Source: Anadara kagoshimensis (Eukaryota; Mollusca; Bivalvia; Arcoida; Arcidae). Taken from it: DNA of 64,000 nucleotides. Under the pieces are notes generated by a model. That model was not told the origin of the DNA. It did not search any database and saw only the letters and a program-made list of their open reading frames with translations. How positions within the stretch are numbered: the stretch's first letter is position 1; each line of letters opens with the position of its first letter. Location of the stretch: assembly GCA_021292105.1 (NCBI GenBank), contig CM037870.1:50408747-50472746 (forward strand). Reading direction: 5' to 3'. Positions 40,201 through 54,200 of this stretch are shown here, in pieces. Made by a program: the position numbers and the translations under genes.

Positions 40201-43200
40201 CCACCATCAAAGGCAAGGAAAACACTATATCTAGTAACAGTATATCGCAGAAAACACCACCATCAAACGCAAGGAAACACTATATCTAGTAACAGTATAT
40301 TGCAGAAAACACCACCATCAAAGGCAAGGAAACACTATATCTAGTAATAGAATATCACAGAAACCACCATCCATCAAAGGCAAGGAAACACTATATCTAG
40401 TAACAGTATATTGCAGAAAACACCACCATCAAACGCAAGGAAACACTATATCTAGTAACAGTATATTGCAGAAAACACCACCATCAAACGCAAGGAAACA
40501 CTATATCTAGTAACAGTATATCACAGAAAACACCACCATCAAAGGCAAGGAAACACTATATCTAGTAACAGTATATCGCAGAAAACACCACTATCAAAGG
40601 CAAGAAAACACTATATCTAGTAACAGTATATCGCAGAAAACACCACCATCAAAGGCAAGAAAACACTATATCTAGTGACAGTATATCGCAGAAAACACCA
40701 CCATCAAACGCAAGGAAACACTATATCTAGTAACAGTATATCGCAGAAAACACCACCATCAAAGGCAAGAAAACACTATATCTAGTAACAGTATATCGCA
40801 GAAAACACCACCATCAAACCCAAGGAAACACTATATCTAGTAACAGTATATCACAGAAAACAACACCATCAATGGCAAGAAAACACTATATCTGGTAACA
40901 GTATATCGCAGAAAACACCACCATCAAACGCAAGGAAACACTATATCTAGTAACAGTATATCGCAGAAAACACCATCATCAAAGGCAAGAAAACACTATA
41001 TCTAGTAACAGTATATCACAGAAAACACCACCATCAAACGCAAGGAAACACTATATCTAGTAACAGTATATCACAGAAAACACCACCATCAAACGCAAGG
41101 AAACACTATATCTAGTAACAGTATATCGCAGAAAACACCACCATCATAGGCAAGGAAACACTATATCTAGTAATAGAATATCACAGAAACCACCATCCAT
41201 CAAAGGCAAGGAAACACTATATCTAGTAACAGTATATTGCAGAAAACACCACCATCAAACGCAAGGAAACACTATATCTAGTAACAGTATATTGCAGAAA
41301 ACACCACCATCAAACGCAAGGAAACACTATATCTAGTAACAGTATATCACAGAAAACACCACCATCAAAGGCAAGGAAACACTATATCTAGTAACAGTAC
41401 ATTGCAGAAAACACCACCATCAAACGCAAGGAAACACTATATCTAGTAACAGTATATTGCAGAAAACACCACCATCAAAGGCAAGGAAACACTATATCTA
41501 GTAATAGAATATTGCAGAAAACACCACCATCAAAGGCAAAAAAACACTATATTTAGTAATAGTATATCGCAGAAAACACCACCATCAAAGGCAAGGAAAC
41601 ACTATATCTAGTAACAGTATATCGCAGAAAACACCACCATCAAAGGCAAGGAAACACTATATCTAGTAACAGTATATCGCAGAAAACACCACCATCAAAC
41701 GCAAGGAAACACTATATCTAGTAACAGTATATTGCAGAAAACACCACCATCAAAGGCAAGGAAACACTATATCTAGTAACAGTATATCGCAGAAAACACC
41801 ACCATCAAAGGCAAGAAAACACTATATCTAGTAACAGTATATCACAGAAAACACCACCATCAAACGCAAGGAAACACTATATCTAGTAACAGTATATCGC
41901 AGAAAACACCACCATCAAAGGCAAGGAAACACTATATCTAGTAACAGTATATTGCAGAAAACACCACCATCAAAGGCAAGGAAACACTATATCTAGTAAC
42001 AGTATATCGCAGAAAACACCACCATCAAACGCAAGGAAACACTATATCTAGTAACAGTATATTGCAGAAAACACCACCATCAAACGCAAGGAAACACTAT
42101 ATCTAGTAACAGTATATCACAGAAAACACCACCATCAAAGGCAAGGAAACACTATATCTAGTAACAGTACATTGCAGAAAACACCACCATCAAACGCAAG
42201 GAAACACTATATCTAGTAACAGTATATTGCAGAAAACACCACCATCAAAGGCAAGGAAACACTATATCTAGTAATAGAATATTGCAGAAAACACCACCAT
42301 CAAAGGCAAAAAAACACTATATTTAGTAATAGTATATTACAGAAAACACCACCATCAAAGGCAAGGAAACACTGTATGTAATATAATCAGTTCATTTAGT
42401 GTAAAGTCATCAGTTATCATCAATAAGAATATTTGTCAAACATGATAGATCATCATTGCACATAGATCAATGAGAAACAGAAATTTTCTACAAGGAAATG
42501 AAATATTCCAGCTCGGGTGCATATCCTTATCACTCACATATGAGGTATTTCATTGAGTTTTCATGAAATGAAAGTCCCTTTGTGGGGTGTCACAGCCCAA
42601 AATTATAGATAAATACATCACATAATTACTTGTATTAAAGATACTTTAATATCAATGTTCTAAGTATTGTACATTAGTCATTTATCATTTTTGTCAATTT
42701 GTCAGAGGCCCCTTTAGAGTATCCGAACTGCCAAGATTTGTGCAAATTAAAAGTGCATGCCATAAAGATGCTAAAAAGAAACATCAAAGTTCTAGCACAT
42801 ATTTTTTAACAAGAAAGTTTAAATAAATTTCTGCCAATTCCCTCTTTTCAAGATCCCAAGGAGACATAACTCTTTTATTTATGCAAACCTTAGCCCTTTA
42901 TCTAGGCATGATTATTGAAAATATCATCAAATCTGGCCTGGTTACTAAGATTTCAAAGAAAAGGTTAAACGGTACAGTATATAAAGTTTACACACAATGG
43001 GACAACAGACAGAGATAAATCACAAAAGCAAATCCGTGGTTCTGCTCAGGCGAGCTAAAAAATAAAATACTAACACTATAAGGTCTTTGAACACATAAAA
43101 ACCCCATTTGTACCAATGGTTAAGTAAAAGTGTCCTAAAAAATGGCTGATGGACCAGAACACTACATAGCTAAAATATATACTGAATAGATTACATCTCC

Positions 43201-45057
43201 AGTTTATTTGGAGCTAGTTTTTAAGCTGGTCACAATGAAATCAGTATACCTACCTGGTAAGTGAATTCAATTATTAAGCATTGGTTTTATTTACCAGAAC
43301 CTAAAATTACTATGAATACAGGTAGTTTCCTTGGGGGAAAAGACTAAAACCTCTATAATTAACCACTAAAACAACAGTGATCTACTAGCAAATTAAATCT
43401 ATACTTGTAGTTGCCACTTGTAAATTACACACAGAATTTCAGATTTAGTCTCAATATCAGACAGAATCTTTGCAATAAGAGTTCTAGCAGTTGCCAGCAT
43501 GTCATATTAATGCATTTTGCTATATTACAGAACTTCAATTTTCCCAATCTAAAAGACGAGGTAGATTTAGAAAATGCAACAAAATCACTTAAGCAAGCTA
43601 TTAGACAAACAATGTAACTTTTTACTTCTATGACCAAATATTGAGGTAAACAGTACAGTAACATATCATCTAAGATATATTGTGACTTACCGGTTCAAAG
43701 GACAAGGAAATATTCACGTTCATGTGATACTCCAGAAAATAATGACAATAAAGTCTATATCTTACATGTATTATTATTAAGAAAAAGTTGTCCAATTAGT
43801 ACCAAGTATTACAAATCATCAATGTATAGTTGTCCAATTGGTACCAAGTATTTCATATCATCACTGTATATTTGTCCAATTAGTACCAAGTATTTCAAAT
43901 CATCAATGTATTGTCGTCCAATTGGTACCAAGTATTTCAAATCATCAAGGCACTATTTCAAATACCGGTAGTCAACGCACAGATATATGTATTTATGAGG
44001 GGCAAATATTTCCACAAGGGATATTCTGCTTCAGCTGATCCTTCAGAATAAAACACTGTATAACTGGATCTTAGTCTTTATGTACAATGTAGCAAGTACA
44101 GACTAAATAAGTATCTCTGTACTTATGAAGAACTAAATGATATTTACAATTAGACATAAAAATACCTGTAAAAACGCACTGATATAAACAAATATTTTGC
44201 AAATTTGATTGGTTGAGGAAATCATACTATAGTGAGATTTTAGATCCAGTGGGGTACAAGACTACAACCTTACTGTTTTTGACGTAAGTCTGATGATACT
44301 GTTTTATACTGATGTATTTATACAGAAAATCAGACAGTTCAATTACCAAATGTCATGATTATATAATCAATAGTTCAACATTGCAAGTCATGCTGGAAAA
44401 TTACACACCTGATAATATTTACTGATATTTACTGTTATTTTTCTCGATGTTTTAGAAAGAATGCTGCTCAAATTCAAGTGTTTATATTTTCTCAATGGCT
44501 AAAGGTCAAAGCACACTGGTAAACATGTTTATTTCAAGCTTTGGGTGATCATATTTTGAGAAGTAATGAACTTATGCAGGCCCTGTGGTTATAGGCTTGC
44601 ATGAATCTGGGGTATCTGATAGTGACTTTTTGGTCTTGAAGCAGAACATCAGTGATGGTTTTGAAACTGCAAGGATTACTGACCAGCTGACCACAGAATA
44701 AGATAAAAAAGTCACACTAAACTGAAACAAAGTCATAGAAAAAAATCTTTTTTCTCACTATCAGACCAAAAAAAACATTCATAGTCATGATATGTATTTG
44801 TAGTAGAATTTGTGATCTCACACAGTGTTATCATGCTCTCCTGGAAGCAGGATGTTGGGGAATATTACAGGATGTATTCTCCACTACAGGATTTGACAGT
44901 TACATGGAATACCTGTAAAATGCATTGATATACTAGTAAACATATACTTTCAAAATTTTGATTGGTTGAGGGTAATGGACTATAGTGGCTATCTCAATCC
45001 AGTGGTTACAAGACCACTTCCATACTGTTTTTGACAGTTTTTAGCTCACCTGAGCCA

Positions 45058-45089
<32 letters not shown>

Positions 45090-45121
45090 GTCCGTTGTCT
45101 GTCGTCGTCGTCGTCGTCGTT

Positions 45122-45157
<36 letters not shown>

Positions 45158-45205
45158 ACGAACCACTGAGCAGATTTCAACCAAATTTGGCACAAAGCAC
45201 CACTA

Positions 45206-45244
<39 letters not shown>

Positions 45245-48200
45245 CCCTCTTTAAAGGGGAGATAATTGAGAATTATTGAAACTTTGTTGGTATTTTTCAA
45301 AAATCTTCTTCTCAAAAACTATTCGGCCTGTAAAGCTTAAACTTTGTGGAGGCATCCTTAGGAAGTGTAGATTCAAGTTTGTTCAAATCATGGTCCCCGG
45401 GGGTAGGGAGGGGCCACAAGAGGGGGATCAAGTTTTACATAGGAGTATATAGAGAAAATCTTTAAAAATCTTCTTCTCAAAAACTATTAGGCCTGAAAAG
45501 CTCAAATTAAAATGGAAGCATCCTGAGGTAGTGTAGATTCAAGTTTGTTCAAATCATGGTCCCCGGGGGTAGGGAGGGGTCACAAGAGGGGGATCAAGTT
45601 TTACATAGGAATATATAAAGAAAATTTTTAAAAATCTTTTTCTCAAAAACTATTAGGCCAGAAAAGCTCAAATTAAAATGGAAGCATCCTCAGGTAGTGT
45701 AGATTCAAGTTTGTTCAAATCATAGTCCCTGGGGGTAGGGTGGGGCCACAAGAGGGGGATCAAGTTTTACATAGGAATATATAAAGAAAATTTTTAAAAA
45801 TCTTTTTCTCAAAAACTATTAGGCCAGAAAAGCTCAAATTAAAATGGAAGCATCCTCAGGTAGTGTAGATTCAAGTTTGTTCAAATCATAGTCCCTGGGG
45901 GTAGGGTGGGGCCACAAGAGGGGGGTCAAGTTTTACACAGGAATATATAGAGAGAATCTTTAAAAATCTTCTCCTCAAAAACTATTAGGCCAGGAAAGCT
46001 CAAATTAAAATGGAAGCATCCTCAGGTAGTGTAGATTCAAGTTTGTTCAAATCATGGTTAAATAATAGTGTATTTTCCATGCTGTATTCTTTTATATAAG
46101 TATTTTGATATAAAGTTAAATATATTGTTCATGAGAAATATATTAATTGTACTTGTATTTAAAAGCTATTTTTTAATGTAAATCCTGTATTCTATAATTT
46201 CTATTTGCCATTTCCCGATTACAGTATTCGGTCTATGCATTTTCTCTCTTTTGAGATTGGTAGATTGCATGATGAAAATTTTTTTTAAAATTATTTCATT
46301 GGTTGAAATGCTGTAAGAAAAAGGTAACGGAATAAGCAGAGGCTTGTCGAAACATCAACCTTTTACGGTACATAGAAATACTTACAAATTGTTTAGTGAA
46401 AAGCATCGGTAGGAAGTATAGATTTCAGTTTGTACAAAACCTCCCTCCCCTGCACTCACTTCAATACTGAACTCATTTCGGCTTCTACCTAGCAAGTTGC
46501 TCAGGTGAGCGATGTGGCCCCTGGGCCTCTTGTTTTTTAAGTCTGATGATGCTGTTTTATATTGATGTAAGACAGAGACTCAGACAGTTCAATGAACAAT
46601 ATCATGATTACCCGGTACTGTATATAATCAATAACAGAAATCTTCAGAGTAATATTATAATATAAGTCATGATGGAAAATTCCACACCTTATAAAATTCC
46701 ACACCTGATAAACATTTTCTGTAATTTTGATTATTTTTCTAGATGTTTAAGAAAGAATGCTGTTTAAATTCAAGTGTTTATTTTTTCTCTCTATTCTGCC
46801 TAGATAAAAGTTAGAAATGCCAATATGGTCACAAACATCAGCCATTATATGGTATTTCTAAATGGCTTACAGGTGAAAGCACACTGGGGTTATTTTTAGC
46901 TTTGAAAGAGTAATGAACTCTTTAGCTAAAAAACAACCCTTCTCTGTGACATTAACCAGCATGCAATCACCTTTACTTAAAGATACACTATGTATATGTA
47001 AGATGCAAAGAGTTCCAACAAGGGGGAATAATTGCCTGTAAATTTAGTAATTGAGAATTTTGATGCTTGATCGTGATTATAATAAATAACAGTACATATC
47101 AAATATTAAGAGCCAGTTAAATGGCCATAAATTAACATGACATATGGAGGTTCTTAAACATGATGCATGATGGCTATTTGATGGTGAAAGTCACTGGTGA
47201 CTTTGAAACTGCAAGTATTACTGACCAGCAAAATGACAGAATCAGTAACAAAATAAGATCAAATATTTACAATTGGAATTGATCTTCTTTAGATGAACCT
47301 ATTTGTTTTTGCTGGCATTCAATTGCTCATGGATACGGTGTGGGGTCATGACCTATTATGACATAACATTTAACTATCCAATGACATCAAGGAATGTCAA
47401 CCTAATACATCATGCACTGTTTGATTGGTCAGTAGTTAAGCCTAGTCCTGATGTTTCCAGCCTTATTTGGCAAAAAGCTGTTCCATCAATCTGACATGTT
47501 TCCTGGAATCTTCATTTCAATAAATTATTATATCAATATTTTTTTTACATTTCTGACATACTAACAATATTTTTTATGATTGTAAATATAAGAAATAACA
47601 TTCTATTTGCATGTATTCATTTGGTTTTATGAATGAGAGTCAGGAATAGCATATTTAATATGAACTTCATTTGATATTCTATTGAAAACCACTGTTAGTT
47701 GCTGCAAACCAAATTTTAGTTGATTGCCAAATATGCCAACAGACAATTTCAGAAATTGAGTGTTATATCATATAATTACTAGAATAGCAAGGTAAAATCT
47801 GTCTTTTCATCAGTTTATCAGAAAATTCAAAACAAGGTTTACCTATCTAATCATAGAATTACACAATTTCAAAATTTAAAGTTTACATAAACTTACGGAT
47901 TTAAGAATAACCATAATTTCTAATCGGTCTATGTCCCAGTATGGTATATGAATTTAAGAGACGAGAATGAGTGCACGCACCGGGTACCTTAAGGTTATTT
48001 ATCTCAATCGGAAAGGAGTGTAGATGTGTGATTGAGCAATCAAAACATGATTACAGAAGTAGGTAAAATATACACTTATAAACTGAAAATGATAAATAAA
48101 CGAAATACACTGTGTTACACCTTATAATAATGATCGTGATTATAATAAATAATACCGTAGTACATATCAAATATTAGGAGCCAGTTAAATGGCCATCAAT

Positions 48201-51200
48201 TAACATGACATATGGAGGTTCTTAAATATGATGCATGATGGCTATTTGATGGTGAATGTCAGTGGTGACTTTGAAACTGCAAGACTGCAAGACAGTATTA
48301 CTGACCAGCAAAATAAAAAAAAGGAAAAAGGCTGTTCCTTCAATCCGACATGTTTCCGGAATATTTATTCAAATAAATTATTATATTGATATTTTTTACA
48401 TTTCTGACATACTAACATTAACAATATTTTTCATGATTGTTAATACAAGAAATAACATTCTATTTGCGTTTGTTCATTCGGTATTATGAATGAGAGTTAG
48501 GAATAGCATATTTAATACCGGTATGAACCTCATTCCATATGCTATTCCTGACTCTCATTCATAATACCAAATGAATATACTCAAATAGAATGTTATTTCT
48601 TAAACAATCACACTAGACTGAGACAAATTTAGCCAACATAAGGACATAGACAGGAAATCATTTTTCTTAGTATCGGACTAAAATAACCATTTATTATCAT
48701 GATTTCTGTTGGTAGTAGAATTTCCAATCTCACATAGTGTTATCATGCTCTCCTGGAAGCACGATTTTTGAGAATCCCCTTTCTATTTCATACAGGGAGT
48801 ACCCTCCATTTTATTATTAAGCTGTTTAACCCATGTTATTTATAGACAAAAAGAGTTGCTTTTTTTTAATACAAGAGGTCTGTGGGCCTAATAACAGTCT
48901 AATGAGGCCATTGAATACCAGTAAATTAAAATTAAAATTAAATTATTTTAACAAGATCAACCAGCTTCACAAACTAATAGTAGAGTGAGTGAGAGTGAGT
49001 AATGGGGTTTAACGTCCCAGTCAAGAATATTTCACTTATATCGAGATGTCGCCAGCTATAGGCAAATGTGCAGAAATTTTTCCTGTGCATAGCGCTGATG
49101 GCATTATACAGCAGGGTTCTTTATCGTGCCAAGCCTACCAAGACACGGGACCTCGGTTATTTTAAGTTCCCATCCGAAAGAACCGTGACTTTCATTTCGT
49201 AATGCCGAGTGCTTGGCGAAAGAACAGTCACTACCCACTTTTAAGTCTTGGGTCAGACGCGGCCAGGGTTCGAACCCATGACCTCCCACCTACGGAGCGA
49301 GCACTCTACCAACTGAGCTACCGCAGTGGTTCAAACTAATAGTAGAGCTTTATGTGCTAATGCTGTATATGGAGTTTCAAGTTTCTACGCCTTTTGGTTA
49401 TAAACGGGAGATGTTTACAGGTTTTACTGTCCTTCCTTCAGGTCACTCACCGCTCTAAACCTGACCTTCAATGTTGGTTAAGGTCAGCTGGCTCAATTTT
49501 TTGTATTTTTATAAAATACCATAAGTTTTATGAAGTGATGCTATATATTAATTAAAGTTTCTAAGCGTATGATAGTAGTACATGTATTGTAAACACTAAA
49601 TCTAATGAAATTTAAGTGATTGTTGTTTATACAGTAAAACCTCTCCATCAAGATGAACGCTTTAAGGTTCATCTGCTTAAAAATTTCAACAAAAAATTGA
49701 ATGAATAAGGTTTTTCATCCCAGGCAAGAATATTTACACTTATAATGGGATGTCAAAATCTACATGTGAAGTGCAAGAAATTTTCACCTTTGCAGAGTGC
49801 TCAGTGCAATGTTCAGGGAAGATTCTTTTTTGTGTGCAATTCCCACCACAACACAGGGTTTTAAAGGTCTCTTCTGAATGAACCAGGACTTTCATTTCTA
49901 AATGCCAAGTGCTTGGCAAAAGAACATGTAGTCAGTACTTATTTCTAAGTCTTGGTTTGAACCCTGCAACCACCCACATATAGAGCAAGTGTTCTAGCTA
50001 CTGTATCACCATCAACCAAAATGAAAATCTATATACAGTCCACCTGTCTATAAAGTCCATATATATATATGATCCCAATGACTGATTTTTATATACAGAT
50101 TTTACTGTATGTGTAATACATTAATTCTGTATTTAACAAAAAATACCAACCTGATAATTTCTTTTCATTTCTGCTGTGACACGTAATCTCTAAACATTCA
50201 GCGTTTATACAAGATTGTGGTGTTTTAATAGAAATGTCAATCATTTACTTCATTCCACATATACAATTCCATCTCCCTGAATTCATTATGTAGATAATTT
50301 CTAATTTCTAGCCACATGCAATCGTTTATCTTATAATGAGATGGATAATCCATGGAAACCTTAATTCATCTTCCATTGAATTGTACGAATATAATGAAAA
50401 TGGTTACCATAGTGAAATGAATAAATAACAAAAGAAATGGTATCACTGGAGTATCAAATATATAGATATATTTATCTACGGTATATACAGAATGTATATA
50501 TATATATATGCTAGCTCATTTTCAGATAATTAAAAGAGATAACACATATACAATGTGGAAAATATATGAATTAAGGGTACATTTAATGATGCAATCAATA
50601 TCATAACATATATATGATAGAATGTACAAATGTGTTATTATCAGTAAACTTAATCTATCAGGTAACAATAGAAGATAATGAGGATACAGGTAACACCCAA
50701 CACACAGATAATCTTCTTATAACAATTCTAAACTGATAAAATCAAACAGGTAAATACAGTTAAACATGATACAGACAAGAACATCTGGTGTCAATAAATA
50801 AAAAAACAATTTGGAGGTTAATGCAAATGCTGAAACTGTAAAAGGTATGACATAAGGTCTTCTGTATTATCTTAAATGGTTTATTCACAAACCTGTTATT
50901 ACGTCATATGGTGTTTATTTTACAAGATGTTAAATTCTAATCTTTTTTTTTATCTTATTATAACATTTCCACTTTTTTTTTAATTTTACAGGATTTCAAG
51001 TTGGCTCTTGCCCTAAGCAGCTCTTCCATCAAAACCACTGCTAGTTTCTGCCAAACAATTTTAGTTGATTGGCAAATATGCCAACAGGCAATTTCAGAAA
51101 TTGAGAGTGTTGTATCATATAATTACTAGACAATAATGTATAGCAAGGTAAAATCTGTCTTTTCATCAGTTTATCAGAAAATTCTAAATCAGGTTTACCT

Positions 51201-54200
51201 ATTTAATCATAGAATTACACAATTTCAAAATTTAAAGTTTACATAAACTTATGGATTTAAGAATAACCATAATTTCTAATCGGTCTATGTCCCAGTATGG
51301 AATACAAATTCAATAGACAATAATGGGTCCAAGTACCTTAAGGTTAGTTATCTCAATCGGAAAGGAGTGTAGATGTGTGATTGAGCAATCAAAACATGAT
51401 TACAAAAGTAGGTAAAATATACCCTTATGAACTGAAAAAGATAAATAAACAAAATATACTGTATTACACCTTATAATAAATAAACATCCATCTGATTATA
51501 TGAACTTAAACCTAGCTCGCCTAGCCTATTACACATATCAAAATAAATAAACAAATGCCAAAATGACAAGGGTTTATCCAAATAAAGGTTTTCAGGCTAC
51601 AGACAGGAAATCCTAAACTGGGCCTGTATGGCTCACCTGCATTCTTTAAAGCTGAACACAAGAGCTCTAGAAAGGTTCAATCCTAATTTCTTCAAATATT
51701 TTTCACAAAAATAAATTCAATATCTATGTGTGGTAAGACTTAGTATTAAAAACCTGATATTCTGCTTTGACAGGTATTGTTCATACAACTAACATTACAC
51801 CAGATATTCATACATGTGGATAAGATTGAATTATAAGACGTACAAGTCTTATCTATAATAATACCTGACATATTTTAATAACAATGGTTCAGTGCAGGTG
51901 TCAGAAGATATATTAAGGTTTAAATGTTACAGTAAAATTCCAATCACAACTTTGTTGGCTGCCATTTCTTGTCTCATGCAAGTAAATGGATTAGTTGGTT
52001 TGTTGCATAATATTTTAATAAAAAAGACACAACTTTATTCATCAATCTATATACATTAATATGGTATACTGATCTTCATAATGTACTATAATGCTTGTAG
52101 TAACATTACAAGTGATAGTGCAGTTGCTTACTTGTTTCACAAATATGGTCTGAGCACTACCGATGAGGAATCCGATTCAGAAACGGTTGTCTAGTGCTGC
52201 AAAATTAATACAGGTTTAGTAATAATTATTTCACAAACTAAAACTAACAAGAGGCCCATGGGCCTGATACGCTCACCTGATAACTAATGGCTAGGTGATA
52301 GATTTAAAGAAAACATAAATACTAAACGGCAATGACTTTTTTCTTTACATCATAATGACCGTTGTATCAATACCTACAATATTCTAATATACATGCCTTT
52401 AGAAAAAGTTTATATTTTTCAAGATAATTAACCATTTCAGTATTGTTTCGCATCTGTGACCTTGACCTTTGAACCCATGACCTTTTTCTATACATCAAAA
52501 TGATCGTTGTCTCAATACCTACAACATTCTAATATACATGCCTATACAAAAAGTTTATAGTTTTCGAGATAATTAACCATTTCGGTATTGTTTCGCATCT
52601 GTGACCTTGACCTTTGAACCCATGACCTTTTCTATACATCAAAATGATTGTTGTATCTATATGTACAACATTTTTATATACATGCGTATACAAAAAGTTT
52701 ATAGTTTTCGAGATAATTAACCATTTTGGTATTGTTTCGCATCTGTGACCTTGACCTTTGAACCCATGACCTTTTTCTATACATCAAAATGATCGTTATA
52801 TCAATACCTACAACATTCTAATATACATGCCTATACAAAAAGTTCATAGTTTTCGAGATAATTAACCATTTCGGTATTGTTTCGCATCTATGACCTTGAC
52901 CTTTGAACCCATGACCTTTTTCTATACATCAAAATTATCGTTGTATCAATACCTACAACATTCTAATATACATGCCTATACAAAAAGTTTATAGTTTTTG
53001 AGATAATAATTATAATCAGAGGTAAAAAAAAATTAGGTCACGACCTTCACAATTGACCTTGACCTCATTTTAAAGATATTAACAAGCAGATGTCGTAACT
53101 GAAAACCCCATGTCATTATCTGGTCAAATAGTCAAGTTATAACAATTTGAAACTATTTTACGATTTTTTCAAAATTAAACGCAAAAACACGTAACCCATT
53201 TTTCAACCGAATTTCAAGAAATGAACAAACTATAGGCTTAAGACCCTAGAGAAGCCAAATATCACATCAGATTTTTTTCTCCCATCATCGGTTTCAGAGA
53301 AGAAGATTTTTCAAGATTTTTGCACCCCTAGGTCACTGTGACCTAGTTTTGGTAGCCATGGCAATGCCATGAACAAATCTAAATTGCACCCACCCAGACA
53401 TGCTTCTGACCAAGTCTCGTTAAAATCTGCCAAGTACTTTCAGAGGAGAAGTCGAAAATGTGTGTTAATGACGCACGCACACACACACGCACGCACACAC
53501 GCATGCACGCACATACACATGCTGCACCATACCATAAGCTCACATGACCTTTGGTCAGGTGAGCTAAAAACCAGTCAGTTCATTACACTGATACAGTGCC
53601 AATCAATAAAGGCCCAGTTAGGATATGGAACAAAATATTTCTCACATAAAGCTGACCATCATTGCTTCCACATGCAGGAACAAGACACACAGTGTCATTT
53701 AAGGCTAAATGTTTTATAGAACATTGCAGCCTTTTTGTAAAGCAAGGATTCTAACATGACCTGCGTTTTCCTTCATATGAAACATGAAGAAGCAAGCCGT
53801 GGTATAACAAACGATATACCCATCGCTGTTCCGTTTAAATGACGTACTCCCTTGCCTTTCTTATGACGTCAAACTATGTGTCACTAACAATGGTTGTGAC
53901 GTAATTTTCATTCATAAAATCATTTATTTCAATGGAGGTAATCTCAACAGCCGAATTGTTTGAATGGACCTTTTTGCAAATAGATAGTAAAATGTACTTC
54001 CGAAGAAAGAGTTCACAATGTTTATTTCAATCCTTTTTATCTAAGTCATGTTAGAATTGAAATGATCAACATTTACCCGTGGTATATCGTCGAATAATAC
54101 ATGGACCGTCATTAACATGCGGCGAATATATCACTCGGTGGCAAAGCAACCTCGTGATATATTCTTCCGCATGTGAACTCCGGCCCGTGTATTATTCAAC

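Larger units (their letters stand above)
44160..51480. repeat. Local segmental duplications within IP3K intron 1
   Basis: Paralogous blocks: 44160-44400 with 44910-45036 plus 46539-46640; 44715-44850 with 48603-48770; 47072-47240 with 48136-48316; 47479-47640 with 48331-48500; and 47685-48130 with 51018-51480. Around 48490-48560 a further piece is inverted (tgaatgagagttaggaatag against ctattcctgactctcattca). Divergence is modest and the blocks are broken by element C and a SINE. Confidence 0.75.

Noticed and set aside
38590-42376. CRISPR-like regular repeats
   Set aside because: The 55-bp units are contiguous without unique spacers, in a eukaryotic intron. It is a minisatellite.
49104-49289. 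61-residue minus-strand ORF
   Set aside because: It lies wholly inside a SINE with clear target duplications.
50151-50250. Minus-strand ATG frame (MIDISIKTPQSCINAECLEI...) ending at a gt-like site
   Set aside because: The potential donor (CAG|gttggt) is weak and in phase 1, which does not fit IP3K exon 2. The frame is short.
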